In this document: piece by piece, positions 21,826 to 28,238 of the stretch
Numbering within the stretch: the stretch's first letter is position 1
Layout of the letters: each line of letters begins with the position of its first letter
Notes under the pieces: model-generated
The model's database searches: none
The model's input: only the letters and a program-made list of their open reading frames with translations
What the model was told of the DNA's origin: nothing
Source: UBA6115 sp964346355
Lineage (GTDB): Bacteria > Bacillota > Clostridia > Christensenellales > Aristaeellaceae
Direction of reading: 5' to 3'
DNA: 28,238 nucleotides
Assembly (NCBI GenBank): GCA_964346355.1
Contig: CAYFUH010000020.1
Location: forward strand, 1-28,238
Made by a program: the position numbers and the translations under genes

Positions 21826-23199
21826 ATGCATTTTAACCTGCCTGAAGCCGCCAGGACCGCGCTTGCGCTGCTGGAAGCCGCCGGGTATGAGGCCTGGCTG
21901 GTGGGCGGCTGCGTGCGCGACGCCTATTTAGGCCGCCAGCCGGGCGATATTGACATCGCCACCTCCGCCCGGCCGGAGGAGATGCTGCGCGTGTTTGCCG
22001 CACACAAAACCATCCCCACCGGCATCGCCCACGGCACCATCACACTGCTTCTGGACGGGCACAGCATGGAGATCACCACCTACCGCACGGATGGAGAGTA
22101 TACGGACAAACGCCGGCCGGACGAGGTGGTCTTTGTGAGCAGCATAAAAGAAGACCTGGCAAGGCGGGATTTTACCTGTAACGCCATGGCCTATCACCCA
22201 AACCGCGGCCTTTATGACCCCTTCTTTGGGCGCAGCGACTGCGACGCACGCCTGCTGCGCGCGGTGGGCAAGCCCGCCCGGCGCTTTGAGGAGGACGCCC
22301 TGCGCGTCCTGCGCGCGCTGCGCTTTTCTTGCCAATTAGGGTTTGAGATTGAGGAAAATACCCTGAGTGCCATGATGGCGCAGGCGGACGGCCTGGCCTT
22401 TGTGTCCAAGGAGCGCATCGCGGCAGAGCTCAACCGCGCGCTCATCAGCGATTATGTGGAACAGGCGCTGCGAAACTACCCGCGCGTGCTGTTTTTGGCC
22501 CTGCCCGAGCTCACCCCCATGCTGCACACGCCCCAGCGCACGCCCTTTCACCGCTTTGATGTCTGGGAGCACACCCTGCGCACCATCCAGGCAGCCCCCC
22601 GGGATACCGCCATCCGCTGGGCCGCCCTCTACCACGACAGCGGCAAGCCGCACACCACGCTGATTGACCCGGACGGCACCACGCATTTCCGCGGGCACCA
22701 GATGATCAGCGCCCGGCTGATGGAAGAGGCCATGGTGCGCCTCAAGCAATCAAAGGCCCTGCGCGAGCAAACCGTTGCCCTGGTCAAATACCACGATGAC
22801 CGCATCGGCCCAGACAACCTGCAGGCCTGGATGTCCAAATTGGGGCTGCAGACCACGCTTAAGCTGCTGCGATTGCAATGGGCGGATCTGTCCGCGCATT
22901 CGCTAATGGTGGCCTACCGCCTGCCGCAGCTGGATCAGTTGTATGAGGACGCGCTGCGTCTGCACCGGGAGGGGGCGCCCCTGCACATCCGGGATTTGGC
23001 CATCAACGGGAAGGATTTGATGGCGCTGGGTTTTGACGCGGATGAGCGCATGGGCCACGCCTTGTCGCACCTGCTTGCCATGGTGCTTAACGGGCAGCTG
23101 GACAACCGCAGGGACAATCTTTTGGCAGAAGCACAGGCCTGGCGCGCGCAAAAGCAGCGGGAGCGGGCAGCCTTGGCCAGCGAGTACGAGTTGGATTAA
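21826..23199 (+). CDS. cca: CCA tRNA nucleotidyltransferase with HD domain
   Basis: It adds or repairs the 3' CCA end of tRNAs. The 457-residue protein has the polymerase-beta-like head: GGCVRD (27-32), catalytic Asp41 and Asp43 (GDIDIATSA), RRDFTCNAMA (113-122) and RRFEEDALRVLRALRF (152-167) for nucleotide and tRNA binding. A C-terminal HD domain has WEHTL (247-251) and YHDSGKP with His270-Asp271. The ATG at 21826 follows GAGGGG by 5 nt; the TTG immediately before it is less likely. A strict split into CCA-adding versus A-adding enzyme is not possible here. It stands alone, followed by a terminator. Confidence 0.95.
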   Translation: MHFNLPEAARTALALLEAAGYEAWLVGGCVRDAYLGRQPGDIDIATSARPEEMLRVFAAHKTIPTGIAHGTITLLLDGHSMEITTYRTDGEYTDKRRPDEVVFVSSIKEDLARRDFTCNAMAYHPNRGLYDPFFGRSDCDARLLRAVGKPARRFEEDALRVLRALRFSCQLGFEIEENTLSAMMAQADGLAFVSKERIAAELNRALISDYVEQALRNYPRVLFLALPELTPMLHTPQRTPFHRFDVWEHTLRTIQAAPRDTAIRWAALYHDSGKPHTTLIDPDGTTHFRGHQMISARLMEEAMVRLKQSKALREQTVALVKYHDDRIGPDNLQAWMSKLGLQTTLKLLRLQWADLSAHSLMVAYRLPQLDQLYEDALRLHREGAPLHIRDLAINGKDLMALGFDADERMGHALSHLLAMVLNGQLDNRRDNLLAEAQAWRAQKQRERAALASEYELD

Positions 23200-23216
23200 A
23201 CCTTAGCAAAATAAGC

Positions 23217-23254
23217 AACAGCGGAACGACCCCAAGCCGTTCCGCTGTTTTTTT
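23217..23254 (+). terminator. Strong intrinsic terminator after cca
   Basis: A perfect 12-bp stem (23217-23228 with 23238-23249), 9-nt loop and a run of seven T (23248-23254). Since the GH51 gene converges from the other side and ends 13 bp away, the stem may also terminate that transcript, although the minus-strand T-run after the stem is interrupted. Confidence 0.93.
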
Positions 23255-23266
23255 GTTTGGAAAAGA

Positions 23267-24781
23267 TTATTTCACAGGCACCAGTCTGATCACGTTCCAG
23301 CTGAGCGCCGGCACGCGCAGGGTGAACTGGCCGCCGTCGATCGTGCCGTGCCCGCCCGTTGTGGGGGACACGTTCTCCGGGTTCTCCTCGGTGTTCACAG
23401 CCTTCACATCATCATGCACAAGCAGGATGTGCTCGGCCGTCTTTAAAGGACCAAAGGCGCGCAGGTCGGCGGTGAGCTCGATATCCTCCTTCATATCGCG
23501 GTTGACCGCGAAGATGGTGAGGGAACCGTCATCAGAAAGCGTCGCCGTCGCGTCCAAAAGGGGCACATCGGTGTAATCGGAGCAGTCATAGGTGGGGCTT
23601 TGCACAATGGGGCGCAGGGCGGTGCCGCGGCCGTACTTGCTGGCGTGCATCAAGGGCCAGTAGATGGTCTGCGCCCAGGCGCCGCCGCCGTTTCTGGTCA
23701 TGATGGGCGCGATGACGTTCACCAGTTGCGCCATGCAGGCCACCTTCACGCGGTCGGCGTTGCGCAGCATGGTGATGAGCATGCTGCCCACCAGCAGGGC
23801 GTCCTCAAAGTTGTAGATGTCCTCCAGCAAAGGCAGGGCCCGGCCCCATTTGTCCTGCTTGACGATTTCCTTGTCCTGGGCGTTGGAGTGATACCACACG
23901 TTCCATTCATCAAAGGAGAGCATCAATTTCTTCTTGCTGTGCTTCTTGCCGCCCACCGCGTCACAGATGGCAACGACGGTCTTGATGAACTCGTCCATGT
24001 CCATGCTGCGCGCCAGGAAGCCCGGCGTGTCGTTGGTAGGATTTCCATAGTAGCGGTGGATGGACACAAAGTCCACCTGGTCATAGCACTGGTCCAGCAC
24101 CTCGTACTCCCAGGCGCCAAAGGTGGGCATATCATGGGCGGAGGAGCCGCAGGCGACCAACTCGATGGAGGGGTCCACCATCTTCATCAGCTTGCCGGCC
24201 TCATTGGCGATGCGGCCGTACTCATAGGCTGTCTTCTGGCCCATCTGCCAGGGGCCGTCCATCTCGTTGCCCAGGCACCACAGCTTGATGTCAAAGGGAT
24301 CCTTGGCGCCGTTTTTAATCCGCAGGTCGCTCCAATAGGTGCCCCCCTTGTGGTTGGCGTACTCCACCACGTTCCGCGCGGCGTCCGGCCCCCGGGTGCC
24401 CAGGTTGACCGCGTACATCACCTCGGTGTTGGCGTCCTTGGCCCAGTCCACAAACTCGTGCAGGCCCACCTCGTTGGTCTCCGTCGTAGCCCAGGCCAAA
24501 TCCAGACGCTTGGGGCGGCTCTCCCTGGGGCCGATGGAATCCTCCCAGTTAAAGCCGGAGACAAAGTTGCCGCCGGGGTAGCGCACCACGGGCACGTCCA
24601 GCTTCTTCACCAGCTCAATCACGTCCCGGCGAAAGCCGTGCTTGTCAGCCGTGGGGTGGTCGGGCTCATAAATGCCGCCGTACACAGCCCGGCCCAGGTG
24701 CTCAATGAAATTGCCGTACAAGCGCTTGTCAATCTGCCCAATGGCATAATCACGGTCCAGGATCATCCTTGCTTTTTTCAT
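23267..24781 (-). CDS. abfA: Alpha-L-arabinofuranosidase, GH51, intracellular
   Basis: It removes terminal alpha-L-arabinofuranosyl residues from arabino-oligosaccharides. The 504-residue (beta/alpha)8 enzyme has the retaining acid/base Glu173 in LGNEMDG and the nucleophile Glu292 in SFDEWNVWY, and conserved GNFIEHLGRAVYGG and RYPGGNFVSGFNWEDSIGP near the N-terminus. The last ~130 residues form the beta-sandwich typical of GH51. No signal peptide is present, so it acts on imported oligosaccharides in the cytosol. AAGGAGAG precedes the ATG. A sigma-A promoter and a LacI-type operator lie upstream. Confidence 0.96.
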   Translation of the reverse strand: MKKARMILDRDYAIGQIDKRLYGNFIEHLGRAVYGGIYEPDHPTADKHGFRRDVIELVKKLDVPVVRYPGGNFVSGFNWEDSIGPRESRPKRLDLAWATTETNEVGLHEFVDWAKDANTEVMYAVNLGTRGPDAARNVVEYANHKGGTYWSDLRIKNGAKDPFDIKLWCLGNEMDGPWQMGQKTAYEYGRIANEAGKLMKMVDPSIELVACGSSAHDMPTFGAWEYEVLDQCYDQVDFVSIHRYYGNPTNDTPGFLARSMDMDEFIKTVVAICDAVGGKKHSKKKLMLSFDEWNVWYHSNAQDKEIVKQDKWGRALPLLEDIYNFEDALLVGSMLITMLRNADRVKVACMAQLVNVIAPIMTRNGGGAWAQTIYWPLMHASKYGRGTALRPIVQSPTYDCSDYTDVPLLDATATLSDDGSLTIFAVNRDMKEDIELTADLRAFGPLKTAEHILLVHDDVKAVNTEENPENVSPTTGGHGTIDGGQFTLRVPALSWNVIRLVPVK

Positions 24782-24842
24782 TTTTGGTCTCTCCTTGGTT
24801 CTTATTCACCCCAGCGGGGTTGTATGCTCGTCCAGGCATGGT

Positions 24843-24858
24843 ACATTAACGTTAATGT
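24843..24858. promoter_or_regulatory. LacI-type operator in the abfA leader
   Basis: ACATTAACGTTAATGT is a perfect 16-bp palindrome with the central CG typical of LacI-family operators. It lies about 11-26 bp after the predicted abfA transcription start. The same 16 bases occur in front of the GH43 gene. The adjacent LacI-family gene is the obvious candidate binder; this is inference from position and symmetry. Confidence 0.8.
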
Positions 24859-24875
24859 TCGGCTGCGTCATTTAA

Positions 24876-24904
24876 TGTATAGCATGGATGATTCATTCTG
24901 ACAA
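24876..24904 (-). promoter_or_regulatory. Promoter of abfA
   Basis: On the minus strand, -35 TTGTCA (24899-24904), 17-bp spacer, -10 TATACA (24876-24881). The predicted start near 24869 puts the operator just downstream, where a bound repressor would block transcription. The rest of 24905-25065 holds a 12-bp palindrome (24929-24940) and A/T-rich DNA after the LacI gene but no recognisable terminator. Confidence 0.75.
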
Positions 24905-25065
24905 GGGATGAAAACCACATCTGCTTGTGCTTGCGCAAGCGGTTGGAGACGGTCAGCCTTTCATGCGAAAAGCACCAAAAAATACCGGGTTTTCAGCCCA
25001 GTTTGATGATGCAAACAAAGGGATTCATCAGAATAAAAACATTATTAAAACATAACAGACTAGGC

Positions 25066-26097
25066 CTAGCCTTCATCTCCAGCTGGCCCTGCGCCGCAGC
25101 TGCCACGGCACACCAGGGAAACCGGGAAAGTGGACAGCCCGCCCATCCCTGCCTCCCCCTGGATTTTCATATCCAACAGCCGCACCCCGCTGTTACAAAT
25201 GTCTTTCAGCGAACCCTCAACGGAACACAAGGGGCAGGGAAAATCCAGCCGGTCCTGAATGTTGTCATAGCCTACAAAGGCGATGTCCTCCGGCACACGA
25301 AGCTGCTGCTTCACCAGGCTGGTGATGACATTCCAGGCCTCCATGTCGCAGTAGGCAAACACCCCGGTAAAGCCCTCCTGCTGCCGCTTAATCAAAAAGT
25401 CCGCCGCCTGCTCACCGTGAGCGTGGCTGAAGATAAGCCGGTCCGTTTCCGGGATACCCGCTGCCAAACAGGCTTCATGAAAACCCTGCCTGCGCTCTGC
25501 AATACCGCTCACCCAATCAAAACTGGACAGGAAAATCAGCTTCCGGTGCCCAGCCGCAATCAGATGCCTGGTAGCCAGCCGCCCCCCCTCCACCTCATCA
25601 CAGACTAAGGCATCGCTGTTTAGCCCATTGAAATGCCGGGACAGCAGCACAAAAGGCAGGCCGGAATCCTTCAGCAGCAAAACGGAATCTCCCTCTCCCT
25701 GGCAGGGGCACAGCAGGATGCCGTCCACCTGGCGGCCGATGGCAACCCGAATGGCGTTTTCCTCCCGTGCCTGCTCCTCCTGGGTGCACAGGATGATGAC
25801 GGTATAGCCATATTCCGTAGCCGCAGCTTCGATATCTGCCACCATCAGGGCGAAAAACGGGTTGCTCAAATCCCCCACGATGACGGCAATGGTGTTGGAT
25901 CGCCCGGTACGCAGGGCGCCCGCCATCCAGTTGCGGATATAACCCAGTTCCCGGGCTGTTTTTTGAATTTTGAGGCTGGTTTCCCGGGAAATGTCCGGCT
26001 TGTTGTTCAGCGCCCGGGAGACAGTATTGACTGTGTAGCCCGTTGCCCTGGCAATATCCCTGAGGGTTACCCGCCTGTCCTGCCGCTTGTTTTGCAT
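25066..26097 (-). CDS. LacI-family transcriptional regulator
   Basis: The protein represses sugar genes until an effector binds. The 343 residues fit the family. The N-terminal helix-turn-helix (residues 10-36: VTLRDIARATGYTVNTVSRA) and hinge helix (about 48-60, NWMAGALRTGRS) precede a periplasmic-binding-protein-like effector domain (68-335; IAVIVGDLSNPFFALMVADI). The ATG at 26097 after AGGGAAAACGG is preferred over an upstream frame with no homology. Its position between the GH51 and GH43 genes, with matched palindromic operators on both sides, makes it the likely local arabinan/arabinose regulator. The effector is not deducible. Confidence 0.92.
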   Translation of the reverse strand: MQNKRQDRRVTLRDIARATGYTVNTVSRALNNKPDISRETSLKIQKTARELGYIRNWMAGALRTGRSNTIAVIVGDLSNPFFALMVADIEAAATEYGYTVIILCTQEEQAREENAIRVAIGRQVDGILLCPCQGEGDSVLLLKDSGLPFVLLSRHFNGLNSDALVCDEVEGGRLATRHLIAAGHRKLIFLSSFDWVSGIAERRQGFHEACLAAGIPETDRLIFSHAHGEQAADFLIKRQQEGFTGVFAYCDMEAWNVITSLVKQQLRVPEDIAFVGYDNIQDRLDFPCPLCSVEGSLKDICNSGVRLLDMKIQGEAGMGGLSTFPVSLVCRGSCGAGPAGDEG

Positions 26098-26123
26098 CCG
26101 TTTTCCCTGCTTTGTTTTTTTGG

Positions 26124-26153
26124 AGTATATCACAGGCGCCAAAACAGGGTCAA
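26124..26153 (-). promoter_or_regulatory. Promoter of the LacI-family gene
   Basis: On the minus strand, -35 TTGACC (26148-26153), 18-bp spacer, -10 TATACT (26124-26129). The predicted start is near 26117, about 20 nt before the ATG. No copy of the palindromic operator overlaps it, so simple autorepression is not evident. Confidence 0.75.
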
Positions 26154-26214
26154 ACGCGAAGCGCCCGGGCAATTCATGCGCAAACCATGGCAGAAGCGGC
26201 TTGTTTTTTGCCAG

Positions 26215-26243
26215 TTGACAAGGCAGAATGAACTTGTTAGTAT
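26215..26243 (+). promoter_or_regulatory. Promoter of the GH43 gene
   Basis: -35 TTGACA (26215-26220), 17-bp spacer, -10 TAGTAT (26238-26243). The predicted start is near 26250, leaving a 140-nt leader that contains the operator. An alternative pair, TTGTTA (26234-26239) and TGATAT (26257-26262), also with 17 bp, would bring the start closer to the operator. It is divergent from the LacI-gene promoter. Confidence 0.65.
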
Positions 26244-26298
26244 TCTACCTGAACTGTGATATGCGCAATTATTTTGACGAAAAGTTTTTATCAGGCGG

Positions 26299-26322
26299 TT
26301 AACATTAACGTTAATGTTAACG
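26299..26322. promoter_or_regulatory. Extended palindromic operator upstream of the GH43 gene
   Basis: A perfect 24-bp palindrome whose inner 16 bases (ACATTAACGTTAATGT) are identical to the abfA operator; the outer bases extend the symmetry by GTTA/TAAC on either side. It lies in the transcribed leader, about 50 bp after the best promoter, so repression would be by roadblock or by looping to the abfA operator 1.46 kb away. Confidence 0.82.
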
Positions 26323-26390
26323 CGAAAACCTCAGCAACCCCTAAAGAACACATCCACATTCCCAGAACATGCCAGTTACGGAGGAAGAAC

Positions 26391-27818
26391 ATGATCCAGC
26401 GCATGCTCCTGATTTGCCTCTTAATAGCCCTGGCCCTGCCTGTAAAAGGCGTCTTGGCTGAGGGCCCTGCCATCCCCATCTTCAAGGATGTGTCAGTCCA
26501 CGACCCCAGCATCATCAAAGCAGCGGATGGCTATTATTACATCTACGGTAGCCACATGGCAGCCGCCCGCAGCCTGGATCTGATTGCCTGGGAACAGTTT
26601 TCTTTTAATGCCAGGGAAGGCAACACTTTGGTGGAAAATGCCCAGGAGGAGATGAAGGAAGCCCTCACCTGGGCTAAAACAGACACCTTCTGGGCACCGG
26701 ACGTACAACAGCTCAATGATGGGCGGTATTATTACTATTATTGCGCCTGTGTTGGCAATGCGCCCCTTTCTGCCCTGGGTGTGGCGGTCAGCGACCACCC
26801 TGAAGGCCCTTACCGGGACCTGGGCGTCTTTCTCAAGTCAGGCGCACCCGGCTATCAGGCCCACCTCCTGCCCAACGTCATCGACCCCCACACCTTTTTT
26901 GACAACGAAGGCAAACTGTGGATGGTGTACGGCTCCTATTCCGGCGGCATTTTCATCCTGGAGATGGATCCGGACACCGGCTTCCCCAAAAAGCACCAGG
27001 GCTACGGCAAGAAACTGCTGGGCAAGAACCACAGCCGCATAGAGGGACCCTATATCCTGTACCACCCGGACACAGCATATTACTATCTGTTCTTATCCTT
27101 TGGCGGGCTTGGCGCCAAGGACGGCTACAACATCCGTGTAGCCCGCAGCAAACAGCCTGACGGCCCCTACTTTGATGCCCTGGGCCAAAACATGCAGGAC
27201 TGCGGTGGCCGGGACGGCTCCTTCTTCCGGGACGAGGACATCGTGGGCTACGGCGTCAAGCTGATGGGAGGCTGGCAGTTTGACCCTCTCCCTGGCGAGG
27301 AACGTAGGTTCAGCCTGGGTTTCCGCTCCCCCGGCCACAACTCCGCCTACTATGACGAAAAAACCGGCCGCTCATTCCTCATTTTCCACACCCGTTTTTC
27401 CGGCCAGGGAGAGAACCATGCCGTTCGGGTCCACCAGATGTTTTTCAACAAGGAGGGCTGGCCTGTGATTTCTCCCCACCGCTACGCAGGGGAAACCCAA
27501 ACAGCCACCACCATCACAGAACAGGCCGGAGACTATAAGGTGATTCTCCATCTGCGGGACATCAACCCGCACCCTCACGCCTCCAGAGCCATCACCCTGC
27601 ACACGGATGGCAGCATCACCGGCGAGTATACCGGCAGCTTCACCTGCGAGGATGGCATCCACGTCCAATTGACCCTGGAGGATGTCACCTACAGCGGGGT
27701 TTTCACCCAGGCTTTGGACAGCACCCAGTTTGCCTGGACCCTGTGCTTCACTGCCATGTCCCCGGATGGCGCTGCCCTGTGGGGGAGCCGGTCCACCGCA
27801 CCTTCAGGAGGCCAATGA
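26391..27818 (+). CDS. Secreted endo-alpha-1,5-L-arabinanase, GH43
   Basis: It hydrolyses the alpha-1,5 backbone of arabinan outside the cell. A Sec signal peptide (1-23, MIQRMLLICLLIALALPVKG then VLA cleavage) leads to a five-bladed beta-propeller with the three GH43 acids: Asp38 (VHDPS), Asp165 (VIDPH) and Glu218 (RIEGPY). The later LIFHTRFSG histidine region matches the metal-binding site of arabinanases. A C-terminal beta-domain (about 370-475), as in Bacillus Abn2-type enzymes, follows. The 475-residue length fits that group. GGAGGAAGAAC before ATG at 26391 fixes the start; the longer in-frame start lies within the operator region. Arabinanase rather than xylosidase is a family-level inference. 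Confidence 0.9.
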   Translation: MIQRMLLICLLIALALPVKGVLAEGPAIPIFKDVSVHDPSIIKAADGYYYIYGSHMAAARSLDLIAWEQFSFNAREGNTLVENAQEEMKEALTWAKTDTFWAPDVQQLNDGRYYYYYCACVGNAPLSALGVAVSDHPEGPYRDLGVFLKSGAPGYQAHLLPNVIDPHTFFDNEGKLWMVYGSYSGGIFILEMDPDTGFPKKHQGYGKKLLGKNHSRIEGPYILYHPDTAYYYLFLSFGGLGAKDGYNIRVARSKQPDGPYFDALGQNMQDCGGRDGSFFRDEDIVGYGVKLMGGWQFDPLPGEERRFSLGFRSPGHNSAYYDEKTGRSFLIFHTRFSGQGENHAVRVHQMFFNKEGWPVISPHRYAGETQTATTITEQAGDYKVILHLRDINPHPHASRAITLHTDGSITGEYTGSFTCEDGIHVQLTLEDVTYSGVFTQALDSTQFAWTLCFTAMSPDGAALWGSRSTAPSGGQ

Positions 27819-28238
27819 TGACAAGACGAGCCTTCCGGAAGCATCACGCCTTCCTCCTGATTCTGCTTTCTATTTTGGCCTTCTGCCTGCCCAGCCTGGC
27901 GGGAGAGGGCTGGATGATGTTTGAGAGCCTGGCAGAGGCCTCCTATCTGCAGGTGAAGGAGGGCTATCAGGCACCCTTCTACCCGGGCGAACCCTTGTCC
28001 TTCCCGGCGGACCTGAACCTTGACATCAATCAGCAAGGCAGCCTGGAGATTGAAGTGCCCCAGGATGGCCTGTACGAAATCTGGCTCCATTACCGCAACA
28101 CAAAAACCAGCATGTTGCCCACTGAACTCACGCTGAGCATAAACGGGTCTTCCCCATTTTATGAATGCAAACGCATCAAGCTGCACAGCCGCTGGGCGGA
28201 TGAAAGCGGCTATGCCAAAGATCGCTACGGCAACCAGA
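27818..28238 (+). CDS. Secreted protein, N-terminal part; probable ABC solute-binding protein
   Basis: Only the first 140 codons lie in the window; the frame is open at the edge. The start has a basic Sec signal (TRRAFRKHHAFLLILLSILA, cleavage likely after SLA at residue 28). The following region has the pattern of the beta-sandwich (CBM-like) N-terminal domain of very large extracellular solute-binding proteins of Clostridia and Paenibacillus: EIEVPQDGLYEIWLHYRN, LSINGSSPFYECKRIKL, and RWAD...DRYGNQ. From memory of that family this is the best match, but the binding domain itself is not visible. AGGAGG lies 6 nt before this ATG; an ATG three bases earlier overlaps the GH43 stop as ATGA. It is in one operon with GH43. 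Confidence 0.75.
   Translation, partial: MTRRAFRKHHAFLLILLSILAFCLPSLAGEGWMMFESLAEASYLQVKEGYQAPFYPGEPLSFPADLNLDINQQGSLEIEVPQDGLYEIWLHYRNTKTSMLPTELTLSINGSSPFYECKRIKLHSRWADESGYAKDRYGNQ

Noticed and set aside
23600..24901. Long plus-strand open frame (433 codons) opposite abfA
   Set aside because: It is the shadow of the GH51 gene, which has clear catalytic motifs; its translation is low-complexity and without a ribosome binding site.
24929..24940. 12-bp palindrome GCTTGCGCAAGC as an operator or terminator
   Set aside because: It occurs once, has no T-run and no partner site; no function can be supported.
26256..26390. In-frame N-terminal extension of the GH43 protein (45 codons)
   Set aside because: It spans the palindromic operator and would place the signal peptide internally; the ATG at 26391 has GGAGGAAGAAC and directly starts the signal peptide.

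Overview
The window is a GC-rich stretch of bacterial chromosome, most likely from a member of the Bacillota (Clostridia; a Christensenellales-like gut lineage would fit, but this is inference). The evidence is the Bacillus/Clostridium gene order of the ribosomal cluster (secY-adk-map-KOW gene-infA-rpmJ-rpsM-rpsK-rpsD-rpoA-rplQ), strong AGGAGG ribosome binding sites, a T-box leader on proS, the archaeal-type short ProS, and a zinc-binding S14.

Positions 1-15834 (minus strand) hold one complete S10-spc-alpha super-operon of 32 genes, rpsJ to rplQ: the ribosomal proteins plus secY, adk, map, a small KOW protein, infA and rpoA. rpmJ (37 codons) and the correct TTG start of infA need reading by eye. 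A sigma-A type promoter (15841-15869) and a structured leader of about 160 nt precede rpsJ. No rRNA, tRNA, CRISPR array or insertion sequence was seen.

Positions 16016-19913 (minus strand) carry a T-box-controlled unit, proS plus a SAM-dependent methyltransferase one base downstream, ending in a clear terminator. Upstream lies an MreB-family actin-like gene. Positions 19950-21796 (minus strand) hold a cysteine-cluster protein translationally coupled to a solitary beta-class DNA methylase whose motif IV is unusual (DPPG instead of DPPY) and which has an unrecognised C-terminal domain. A divergent cca gene (tRNA nucleotidyltransferase, plus strand) follows and ends in a strong terminator.

Positions 23267-28238 form an arabinan-use locus: an intracellular GH51 alpha-L-arabinofuranosidase (minus), a LacI-family regulator (minus), a secreted GH43 endo-arabinanase (plus) and the beginning of a secreted protein that looks like the N-terminal part of a large ABC-transporter solute-binding protein, cut by the window edge. 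Two matching palindromic operators, one downstream of the GH51 promoter and one in the GH43 leader, flank the LacI gene. The probable logic is: the secreted GH43 enzyme cuts arabinan, the binding protein captures oligosaccharides for import, GH51 releases L-arabinose inside the cell, and the LacI protein represses both arms until an inducer appears.

Most of the window is ordinary core-genome content. The parts most worth a second look are the cysteine-cluster/DNA-methylase pair, the paired operators, the rpsJ leader, and the methyltransferase placed under proline T-box control.
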